NCBI RefSeq assembly: GCF_958979055.1
Contig: NC_084888.1
Span: 31,494,804 to 31,558,803, forward strand
DNA: 64,000 nucleotides
Direction of reading: 5' to 3'
Origin: Alnus glutinosa
Lineage: Eukaryota; Streptophyta; Magnoliopsida; Fagales; Betulaceae
Below the pieces are notes generated by a model that saw only the letters and a list, made by a program, of their open reading frames with translations, made no database searches and had not been told where the DNA came from. Below are positions 44,524 to 54,324 of this stretch, in pieces. The translations under genes and the position numbers were made by a program. The first letter of the stretch is position 1, and the number at the start of each line of letters is the position of its first letter.

Positions 44524-47500
44524 TCATTGTTTCAACATGTCACCTTGATTTTGCCCTATAACAAAATATGAAACTTGATATTAGATTCTCTTATTTGAAA
44601 CACTAAATATTAATTCAAGAACCACTGTTCTTAAACAGGCACATTCAATTATTTCAAGAAAAACATCATTTTTTTATAAGTATTTCCAGAAAAACATCAT
44701 TCTGTTTAGTTTTCCATGGTTTTTTTGCATGGGCTAGTGTCTCCTCTGAAATAGAAGGATAATAAAGCCACTGCTATAGCAGATAACATAAACTTGTAAC
44801 CACAATGCATTATGATATAGTAAAATTCTTTTTTGATAGGTATATAGTAAAATTCTTCTAACGTTGTTTTCTATGGCTTTTGGCTGCCACCAGTATTTCA
44901 AGGGAGGGAAGTGAAGCCACTGCCACAGTGAAAAATATAAAAGCTTGGAGGGAGGGAGGGAGGGAGAGTAAATGCCTTAGAAAAAGGAAAAGAAAGAGTA
45001 AAGACTTGGTTCAACCAGCATCCCCCTCTAAAATTAAATGAAAATAACGCCACTACCACAGTGGATAATTTGAGCTTGTAACCACATTATATTAGGAAAT
45101 AGTAGATTACACACACACAAACACACACAAGAACAGAAGGGACGGAGGGAGGGTAAATGCCTTAGAGAAAGGAAAAGAAAGAGTAAAGACTTGGTTCAAC
45201 CAGCATCCCCCTCTAAAATTAAATGAAAATAACGCCACTAACACAGTGGATAATTTGAGCTTGTAACCACATTATATTAGGAAATAGTAGATTACACACA
45301 CACAAACACAGAGAAGAACAGAGAAATAGCTAAATACTTTAGAAAAGGGGGGAAAGAAAAACGTCAAGAGTTGTTTCACATGTTGTTGTAGAAACACAAC
45401 GGAAAAAAAAAATCCCATTCCACTTGACATCACAATGAGGCAAGATGCATGAGCAATGGAAATATATTTAAATTAGAATTTTCTAAAAAGAAAAAGAAAA
45501 AAGATACCCTCTATATATTACCTGAACCAAGTGTGTCAAGAAGCATTTGATCTGTAGGCTTGATTTCCTCTGACATCCTAGTTTCCTCTGACACTTTACT
45601 AGTTACTACATTTGAATTAGTAGGCGCTGCTGACCCATTGCTGCTGCGCACTATTTTAGCCTTTCTGGGAAAATCACCAAGGATAAAATGTTACTTATAC
45701 ATCAATTATAGTACAACAGATATATGAGATATCCAAGCAATTAAAACTTTTCAAGATCTTCAGCTCATACCTCACCATTTTTCGCTTCAAAATGCCTGTG
45801 TTCAGCTTTGATGCTCCTTTTCCAAAACCATGAAATACGTACTTTAAGTTCTACAACAACTAAATATAGTAATCATGGATTACAAAAAGTAAAGCTCCAA
45901 CCAAGCACCTGATTTGAGCGCCAAAGTAGTTGAAGCAGGTTTGCGGTTGCCCCTCTCAGCCTTGATGGAAGCAATCACAGAATCAGCAGTAGACCCCAGA
46001 CCTTTTCTTCCCACCAGCTTCACCCCCAACTTTTCACAGAGGTAATTCAACCTCATTTCATCACCTCCTCTCACCTCTCTCAGCTCCAGTGCATGTTGTC
46101 TTGATAACAAAGTGTAAACATGAAGCTGTTGCTGATGATTAAAATGTGACTGAAGCTGCTGGAAAAGTAACTTATTTGAATGCTGTTGATCTGGTTTTGA
46201 ACCTTCATGACTCTTCTTTCGAGGCTCACTAAATGCCACCCGCAAAATTGCTGCTGACCTGGGATCAGCATTCTTCTGAGCAAAAATAACAGAAAAGCTC
46301 CCAAATTCTAGATCAGGCTCCCTAAATAAATCTGCAAGAAGGGAAGCACAAGAATGGGCATTCTTCGATGGGCTCCTGTCAACCTTTTTTCTCAAGGTCC
46401 GAGCATTAGCATAGTGAGCCATGTTTGAAGATTCTCTTAACCCACTAACAAAAGCTCCGTGCATAGTTGCAGGGTATCGCCTAGTGGTGGCCTCCCCTGC
46501 AAAGAAAAGCCTTCCATCTCCCACACTTTCTGCCAAAATATCATAATCATCTCCTGATGCGCCAACTGCAACATTAGAGTAAGAACCTAGACTGAAGGGA
46601 TCACCACCCCATCTGGTACAAACTGTTTGGATAGGCTCCGGAACATTGATTCCTTGCGGTTCAAAGATACCTGCATGCATTTATGCCCAGTTTTGAAAAA
46701 AAAAAAAAATATCCCCACCAGAAATATTCAGATACTTAGCTGAAAACTTTCACGATTAGGATAGGAAGAAACTCTTCATCCAAGAAAGTATTCTTGTTGT
46801 AATACACTTTTTAGTAGTACAGGAAATAGAACATTGTTTAGCATCTAGTTCTTCTGAATGACTATGGAAAAGTACATATCATCACCAAGAAATGGTTCAG
46901 AAAAATATAACAATTTAATGAAGTTTGCAACTAACTCTGATCTACTTGAGTATTGGGCATATAGGATACAAATAATAACTGAAAAATGCATGACAAAATA
47001 GTCACTTTCTTTTTTGGTTTTAGGTTGTAATTTAATATTTCAGAACATAGGATAATTTGAGAGATAAAAACCATAACTAAGAATAAGATACTTTAAACGG
47101 ACAAAAAGAAAAAGAAAAAGAGGAATAGATTACCCTTGAGAATTTGAAGAACACGGGTCACTGCATCTGTGGGGGGCATGCTCTCAAACTTGTGAGCTGC
47201 TTCTCCCGCTACCAGAGCAATCAAGAGAGGACCGCCGGCAACTGTTGCATAGCTATAAAAGAGAAAGAACTCCCCTCGGCGGCTCGGATCATCAGAAAGA
47301 TGCCCAAAGGTATCAAGATCCGTGCCCCAAAATACATGAGGAAATAGCATTGCAACCTTATTCAACAACCCAAACCCCAGCCTCTTTATCCCATCCAGCT
47401 TTCTCTGAGGCAACTCTGGAATAAACTTTATGGATCCACTCTTTAAAACCCCAAGCGGAACTGTGCAGAGGGCCATGTCACCCTCAAAGACCTGACTCCC

Positions 47501-48937
47501 TGCAATGACCTGCACACCATCACTACCATACCTGATGGAATGCACAGTTTTCTCATATAAAATTGGCACATTCTCAGCCAAAGCCTGAACCAGCCTTCCA
47601 TTACCTCCAGGCAAGAAGCAATGGTCCCCTCCCATATCATATGGATCATCTTGGTCCCAAAATGCAAGGGAAAGCTTTGAAAGCAAACCGGCATTCGCAT
47701 ATTCCAAATTTGCAAGATGCCAATTAAACAAGTTCATCTCCTCGGCATTCACGGCATCCCCATAAACCTGCCGGAACGTTTCCAATGCTGCACCAAGAGA
47801 TACATCCACAGAGACTTCCCCCATTAACTGCCTAAGTCTACTTGCCTTGTCCAAAAGACGGTTAAAAGCAGTTTCCACTTTCATATCCATATCAGGGTCA
47901 ACTGGCTTTCCATCCAAACTATATAGTGGGCACTTATCTCTCACCTTATGAAGCGGATACCCCAACTGTCGAGCAACAATCCCAAGTGGATTCCCTAAAG
48001 TACCAGTCAAAACACTACCCCCTAAATCTGCCGCGGCACACACCCTATTCCCTCCCTCCATTTTCTTCGTATAAACTCGTCCACCTGCTCGCTTCCTACC
48101 CTCTAAAACAGTCACCTTGAACCCAAATCTCATCAATTGCCGTGCAGCAGCCAGCCCCGCTAGCCCGGCACCAATCACAATCACATTTGGCTTACTAAGT
48201 TCAACCGGAACCTTCTCCTTGATCGCTGGTGCAACCCCAAAATTGATATACCCATGTGAAACTAAATAATTATAAGTAGAGTCCAAAAGAGTATGGCAAT
48301 GTTTCGGTATAGCATCAAGAAACATCTCTTTAGTGACCCAATTTGACACATTCTCACGCCATTTTGCGATAATGTGGTTCCTGATAAGAATGTAATTGAC
48401 TTGCTCGATCCCTCCTATTACAGGGACAACCCCGGCATCGATTTCCTCCTCAGTGAGGGAATCGGCGGGAAACCCAGCTGAGAGCGCAATCAAGGCCTCG
48501 GATGTGGATTCTTTATTTATCACGATGATCTCATCAGAGGTATCGGGTACAGTTCGAGTTGACGAATTAGGGTTTTCCACATTGGGTCTGAACAAAGGAG
48601 CTGAGACTGAATTAGAAGTAGAAGAAGACGAAGACGAAGGGAAAAGACCGTCATTACCGTTGAGAGTGACGTTGGGGATGAGAGGAAGGTGAAACGACGT
48701 CGCTTTTCGTTGAGGCCGACCTCGCCTTCGCTTCTTGGGAACAGTGAATGAGAGAAGATGGCTTGTTGAGGTAGAATTAGGGTCTTGGATTGGGATTTGG
48801 GTTGGATTATAAGGACTCGAATTAGCATTCGGATTAGGATTAGGATTAGGGTTAGGGTTTAGTGGAGGTGGATATGGAATGAACTGGAGAGGAGGGAATG
48901 AAGAGAACTGGTCCGGGGTTTGATCTAACGGATTCAT
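44524..48937 (-). CDS. FLD: FLOWERING LOCUS D, LSD1-type histone demethylase homologue
   Basis: Minus-strand exons are 48937-47134, 46670-45909, 45816-45771, 45664-45522 and 44555-44524. All are GT-AG and in phase; 928 residues. Domains: a Pro/Asn-rich N-terminus with PNPNPNPN (27-37); a basic AT-hook-like KKRRRGRPQRK (68-78); SWIRM (about 146-236); the FAD Rossmann motif VIVIGAGLAGLAAARQ (252-267) with LEGRKRAGGRVYT; the amine-oxidase core (WDQDDPYDMGGDHCFLPGGN); and the C-terminal FAD contact FFAGEATTRRYPATMHGAF. Long identical runs to Arabidopsis FLD (GSVLTGTLGNPLGI, QTVCTRWGGDPFSLGSYSNV) separate it from LDL1-3. FLD lowers H3K4 methylation at FLC and promotes flowering through the autonomous pathway. 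The first three exons are certain. The last two (LLDTLGSG, then QNQGDMLKQ) rest on splice signals and phase; stopping after exon 4 would give LGSGNI. Confidence 0.95.
44651..44701. mobile_element. Ultra-short retroposon scar (11 bp) in FLD intron 4
   Basis: ATTTC(A/C)AGAAAAACATCATT at 44651-44670 and 44682-44701 (one mismatch) flank TTTTTATAAGT. Confidence 0.65.
44815..44857. mobile_element. Ultra-short retroposon scar (11 bp) in FLD intron 4
   Basis: ATATAGTAAAATTCTT at 44815-44830 and 44842-44857 flank TTTTGATAGGT, a variant of the T(n)GATAAGT core. Confidence 0.65.
44968..45322. repeat. Tandem duplication (about 180 bp x 2) in FLD intron 4
   Basis: GTAAATGCCTTAGA(A/G)AAAGG through CACACACACAAACACA is present twice in a row (from about 44968 and from about 45150) with very few differences. 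A more diverged relative (AGCCACTGC..CAG(A/T)...CTTGTAACCACA) lies just upstream at 44765-44940, so the block has expanded more than once. Confidence 0.88.
48834..48870. repeat. FLD: Telomere-like repeat inside FLD coding sequence
   Basis: Plus strand reads TTAGGATTAGGATTAGGGTT followed by AGGGTTTAG. On the coding strand this run encodes alternating Pro-Asn (residues about 27-37). Confidence 0.9.
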
Positions 48938-49524
48938 CTTTGGGCCTTTGGAGAGAGAGAGAGAGGTGATTTGGTGATGGAGAAGAAGGAAAGTGGCTGT
49001 TTGGTTCCTGAGAAAATTTGAAAGGCAACCGTTTAAGTACTCGGCAACGTCGGAGTTCAGAACCAGTGCGGTACTTTGCCGACGACTCTGATAACGCCAC
49101 GTCAGTACTGCAGATTAAGACCAGCTGGGTCCAGGCACTAGATCGACCGTAGAATTCCGCACAGTTACATGGCTCGCCCGACCAAACACACTGATGCCAC
49201 CTGTCCCATTTAGCTCAGGATCCACGACAATTTCAAAGAGATTGCCGGATCCCAATTTTGATAATCTAAACCGTTCGTTATATTTAACGCCCTCAAACAT
49301 GACACGTGTTCAAAATTTTGAACCCAATTCCCTTTGTTTCGGGCAAAATTTTCCTTGCATCACTGTATCATTCTCCCGTTCTCTCTTCATTTTCTCCATT
49401 GCAAACAATCCACGCTACAATTAAGGATCTATGGAGCAATTATTTAGAAATACATTTTGTGCAAAAGCTCTTCTTATATGATAGAAAAGGATCCCATATC
49501 ATGCACCAATCTTACTTGGGATTG
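48938..49524 (-). promoter_or_regulatory. FLD upstream region
   Basis: CT-rich leader on the minus strand (GA-rich at 48950-48985 on plus), then moderately GC-rich DNA to about 49300. This is the only space for the FLD promoter before the tandem array begins. No discrete TATA box identified; no gene. Confidence 0.45.
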
Positions 49525-49739
49525 CCAACTCCTATAGGTCAAATTTGTTTTCTTATAACTTACTTTACGTTTCTATTCGAAAATCTATTTCACTCTATAA
49601 AATATTCACCTACAAATATCCAGATGCAAATGTGAACGGCGATTAGGGTTTGAAGAAAGTGTAAAATGAATGGTGTGTAGGTAATATAAAAGACATTAAT
49701 TAAATGAGGGAGTATAGAAAAAGAAACAAATTCTGTTAT

Positions 49740-49790
49740 TTCGAACAGGTTGTAAGTACACCGCAAGTGTTGTTGCTTGACGAACAAGAA
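49740..49790 (+). pseudogene. Truncated defensin-like exon-2 tail, copy 0
   Basis: GTTGTAAGTACACCGCAAGT and the next bases encode CKYTASVVA and a stop, equivalent to the C-terminal CIYTASVVG of the intact genes. Everything upstream of this point is missing, so it is a duplication-junction relic. Confidence 0.75.
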
Positions 49791-51697
49791 TTAAACCCCC
49801 TCAACCTCATATAATAGGTTTACCTTTGATTGCTTAACCAATGTATCGATTGGGTCTCAAGTAGAAGAAAGAAATAAATTAATTAAGATGAAAATTGAAG
49901 AGGGTGGGGGAGATAGTTGTTGTTGGGTATAAATTTGAATAAATAAAGCAACTATGTGCTATTGTAAGCAGCATTTTATAACATTTTAATGGAAACAAAT
50001 CTTCAAACACCAGATTCTTCAACGATAAATGTTCAGTCCAAAATAAATTGTAATAACAAGTAACCCTCATGAGAAATTCCTAACATTTCATTAACCAACA
50101 CTATTAGTTTCGTTATCGATCTTTTGATATAGAGTGAAAAATTGAAACTAATACACGATCCACTTGCAAACGAAGGATAAGGGTTGTGTGCGGAAGGAAG
50201 AGAAAGTATAATACAACTGAAGAACCTCTATTTTATTTTTTACAGGAGAAAGTAACATTTTATTATACAAATATAATGAGAAACATGAGTAATTCTAAGT
50301 ATCGCCCTATTGCCCATCTTGTGTCTCCGAAAAATTAATGTGGCTTTTTAAATCACCGATATTATTTCCCCGATGTGAATGATAATCTGCTCCTTTTTTT
50401 AAAAAAAAAAAATAAAAAAAAAATAAATTCAAAGATTTAGGCATTGATATTTTTTCAAATTCTGCTAAATTCTGACAACACCAAAATCCTTGCAATTTTT
50501 GCTTTTTTTTTTTCCTCGAAAAAAAGGGTTTACGGTTTTAGGCATTTAAGGTTTAGGGTTTAGGTTAAATGCTGATTTAAAAAGCCACATCAATTTTTGG
50601 AGAACACATGGTGAACATGGGGCTGACATTTATATCATTATTCATAGATATAATTCAAAATGTTTTACACTTAAAAGAAAACAATTTCGTCATAATCTTC
50701 TGAAGTGATAGATAAAAAAAAAAAATGACGGAATACGATGGACGTGGTCTGTGGGAGGAGTGCATTAGAAAGTCGAATATAAGCACACACAAATTTAAGA
50801 AATAAATTCATTGAGGATTATTTTGTAAAGAAGTTTGTCTAAACATGTAAAGCCATTACGTTTAAGGAAGCAAAATCTACATTTTTCTAAAATAAATACA
50901 CAATTGTTTTTTTTTTTGATCTATGTATCTTATTTTATTTTCTAGATGTGATATTCCAATGTTTCTTCAGTATGCGACATAAAATGTATTAATTTGAAAA
51001 ACCAAACAAGCTAAGAATATTATTTCGAACAATATTTTTTTATAAAAGTCATAACTTTCTTGAAGGAAAAAACTGCGTGCATACTTTGTTTATGGTCAAT
51101 ATTCTGTTGTTTTTTTTTTCTTTTTCTGTAACGTATTTTTCCTTAATTTATAAATAGGATTTTTTTATAATTCCATTAACGTATTTCTTTATTCTATTTT
51201 ATGAACTTCTTCACCAACTCCTGTAAGTCAAATTTCTTTCATTCTTTATAACTTATTTTACCTTTTTTGTCAGATTTCTTCGATTCCATAACCTATTCAG
51301 AAATCTATTTCACTCTCTGAAATCATTCTCTTTAAAATATCTAAATCCAAATGCGAACGACAATTAGGGTTTGGAGAAAGTGTAAAATGAATGGTGTGTG
51401 GGCAGGATAAAATGCATTAATTAAATGGGAAGTAAAGAAAATGAAACAAACTATGTTATTTGGAAAAGGTAACTTTAAAAAAAAAAAAAAAAAAAAAAAA
51501 AACTTACTTGCTTTTAAAAGAAAATAATTGAGATTGTCTGCTATAAATAATTTTCTCTCGATTTATTTGTATTTGTTTTTATCTTCTTTTACCTATCTAG
51601 GCATGACTTTTTTTTTTCTTCCTTTAACAGGCAACACCAAAGGCCTTAAATTATTGAAAAAGACAATAAAACATTATTTTGACAAGTAGTTTTTATT

Positions 51698-52705
51698 GGA
51701 TCCGGCTTATGTGCTGTTAAAATAAGTACCGCATGGGTGCTGTTAAAAAATTGAATGGACCAGATTAAAGAGCAGCAACGGACGTCGTAGATGTAAGGAA
51801 TGACAAGTAGCACTTGACACTGTTTGTTTTGAAGAGAAAAAAGTTTTGGTTTTGCACCTGCAACATCTCTGGCTCTCTGCATACCAACTTCAAGGGAAAG
51901 GAAAAACTTCATTTTTTGGTGGATCAGCTTCTGCGCGCTCTTTAATTTTGCATCCGCTGAGCTACCACATGCAGTGAGTTGGAACAGGACCAAGTTCTGA
52001 CTCTGTGCTAACTTGTTCGCAACTGGGTATCTTCAAATTCTTCAGATTCTTCAAATTCTTCCCCTTCCTACTTAACGAAAAAATTAAAATTAAAAAATTC
52101 TTCCCCTTCCTCGTATTATTCGTCTTCTGGTTCTCGGCGTGGACTTGGAGCTAGTGGTTTACACTTTTAGAGATAATTTGGTTCTTCAATTTGTTGGATT
52201 TCTTGCATGTTCGTCATTTGAAGCTATTGGAATCTCTCAGCAAAGCTCCCCACCATGTTTATTTGCAACTTTCACCTATGTTTGACATCTGGCCGCCGGT
52301 TGGACCTAAAAGAGATAGAAATTGGTTCCTATTCATCCACATTACGTCAACCCACCTTCCCAGCATCTTCCCTGCACCTTCCCTTGAAAACATCCAATTC
52401 CCAGCTGTTTCATGCCCCGAGCTGCCACCAACATTGCCTTCCTTACAAGAATCTAGTCCACTAAAAAACGTAGTTTTTCCCTTCCCTTGAAGCTGGTACG
52501 CAATTACTAAAAAAAAAACAACAAGGAGTATGCAGAGGATGAATATACAAAACCAAACTTTTTTTCTCTTCAAAACAAACGGCGTCAAGTGCTACTTGTT
52601 ATTCCTTACATCCACAACGTCCGTTGCTACTCTTTAATCTGGTCCATTCATTTTTTTTAACAGCACCCATGCGGTACTTATTTTAACAACACCGAAGCCG
52701 GATCC
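51698..52705. mobile_element. Mutator-like element in unit 1 with long TIRs, possible captured sequence
   Basis: A perfect 9-bp target duplication GTTTTTATT (51689-51697 and 52706-52714) flanks ends beginning GGATCCGGCTTATGTGCTGT and minus-strand GGATCCGGCTTCGGTGTTGT. TIRs are about 150 bp and continue through AATAAGTACCGCATGGGTGC and GGACCAGATTAAAGAG. Units 2 and 3 keep the empty site (AGTTTTAATTAGCTCC near 58040 and 63325). The interior (51850-52500) is more complex than the flanks and has a 99-codon frame (52191-52490) rich in Pro and Ser that I cannot assign. No transposase. A Pack-MULE carrying host sequence is possible but unproven. Confidence 0.92.
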
Positions 52706-52721
52706 GTTTTTATTAGCTCCA

Positions 52722-52726
<5 letters not shown>

Positions 52727-52770
<44 letters not shown>
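52727..52770. repeat. (TA)n microsatellite, unit 1 only
   Basis: About 21 TA units just beyond the Mutator-like insertion. The equivalent place in units 2 and 3 is TTTTTTATATTTATTTATTT. Confidence 0.9.
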
Positions 52771-52772
<2 letters not shown>

Positions 52773-53070
52773 ATCTAAGATCAATATTCTCCTATGTTCT
52801 TGCCATTACCCTAGCTCGCTTAATTTATCATTCAATACACTGTCTTTCAGTTTTGGAGTGATATGCATCCATACTCTATTATTTGTTTTCCTTTTATTTA
52901 TTTATCCACACATTCAAGTGTATCACCTTTTTCCGTTTTTGAATATATTTTTTCCTTTCTTAATATGCGTTTTATTTTGCATCAAACTTTTTCAAATTGT
53001 TATTTATTTTCTAATATCTTTCACAAAAAATTACGATGTTTGCTAAAAATATATTAAGCTTGCTCTTTGC

Positions 53071-53077
53071 TATAAAT
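53071..53077 (+). promoter_or_regulatory. TATA box of defensin-like gene 1
   Basis: TATAAAT in the context CTTTGCTATAAATGTGAGAG, 83 bp before the start codon. Conserved at 58331 and 63613 in units 2 and 3. Confidence 0.6.
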
Positions 53078-53153
53078 GTGAGAGAAATCTCTATATTTTT
53101 CTATTTCTTTGAGAATAAGCTGAATTGTTGTTGTGCACATTTTTCGTCTCAAC

Positions 53154-54324
53154 ATGAAATATTCTACAACTTTCTCCCTTCTTTTCGTGACCCTCCTAGT
53201 TTTCTCATTCGGTACTTCGTCCCCTCCATATCAATGCTTCTTTATTTTTCTTTTTGTTACATGTGTATACATTAGAATATTAAATCTCTTCGAATATAGA
53301 AGTCACTATTTAGTGCTGAAATAGAAGAAAATAGTAAATGATAGTCATTTTTTTTTTTTTTTTATTATTATTATGTGCCATAGAGAATATAGTTCTTAAC
53401 ATTCAAACTTCTATCTGTTGAATTTCTTTATATCGTTGTGTAAAATCTTTTACCACCCTTGTTTAATGATCAGAAAATAAAAGATTGAATTGAGAGTTAG
53501 GTTTTGATGTTCAAGAGAAAAGAAAAGAAAAAAATTCCATTTTTTTTTTAATTTTTAATTTTTAATTTTTTATTACTCATATGATGCATACAATTCCGAT
53601 GTTCATCCTAAATTTCTTTTACTAATTCTTATTATTGATTTTTTCGTTACCATCATAATACGATATAAACTCTGTTTTGTTGTTCCTAAGGATGGGCCTT
53701 TTCATGTAAATTTAGTACAAATACGTTGCTTAAGCTTTGGTTACACTATCATTTTGTCAATCTATATGCGTAATATATCTTGTAATTAGTTTAAGAATGT
53801 AACTCGGATACAAAGTGTATTCCTTTCTATTCTTTTTTTTATTTTTTTCATTTCTTTTTTCTTTTTAAGGCCAACTTATAAGGTCTGGGTGAAAATATGA
53901 AATAAGGTGAAAGTCGAGGCGTATGCATAGAAGGGTTATGATATGTTCTTGATGGTTTCAGTTTAAACCTGTGGGTTGATAACTAGAGAGTTCAGTGGCT
54001 TTGTATTGCTAGAAGACATACACAAATGATTGAACTGATTAATTTAATTATTTTTATTGCATTTGTTTTCTTCACCGTGTAATGATAGGATCTAAGTATT
54101 TTAGCACTATAATGAAATGATTTCGTATGTCTCATTACTTTAATATTTTTTTTTGTTGAATAGCGGCAACTGGTTTAGGCATGGGTGATAAGTGCAGCCC
54201 GCTTAAAGACTGTACTAGCAATGCTTGCAAGGGCTTTTGCGGTTATAATGGCGAGGGGACTCGGTATCATTGTTTGGAGCCAAACACTTGCTGTTGCATT
54301 TACACCGCAAGTGTTGTTGGTTGA
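53154..54324 (+). CDS. Defensin-like secreted cysteine-rich peptide, copy 1
   Basis: Two exons, 53154-53211 and 54164-54324, with one 952-bp GT-AG intron; 72 residues. Exon 1 is a signal peptide (MKYSTTFSLLFVTLLVFSF). Exon 2 is the mature peptide, with eight cysteines at residues 30, 36, 41, 45, 56, 62, 63 and 64, spaced C-x5-C-x4-C-x3-C-x10-C-x5-CCC. The C-x3-C (CKGFC) and C-x-C (within CCC) pair is the CS-alpha-beta signature of plant defensin-like (DEFL/LCR) peptides, and the intron right after the signal peptide is the usual DEFL gene structure. Such peptides are secreted and act in defence or in pollen-pistil signalling; which applies here cannot be read from the sequence. A TATA box lies 83 bp upstream. 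The consecutive CCC and the short C-terminal IYTASVVG are unusual. Other frames through both exons are open but lack these features. Confidence 0.85.

Noticed and set aside
46080-46304. Minus-strand 74-codon frame inside FLD exon 2
   Set aside because: Shadow frame of the FLD coding exon.
52191-52588. Opposite-strand frames of 99 and 109 codons as host genes
   Set aside because: Both lie inside the Mutator-like insertion and overlap each other. Neither has a recognisable domain, so at most they are captured fragments.
53036-53275. 79-80-codon open frame repeated in all three array units (also 58296 and 63578)
   Set aside because: It overlaps exon 1 of the defensin-like gene in another frame. 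Its conservation follows from recent duplication, and it lacks a signal peptide or domain, whereas the alternative frame gives a clean signal peptide plus an 8-cysteine exon.
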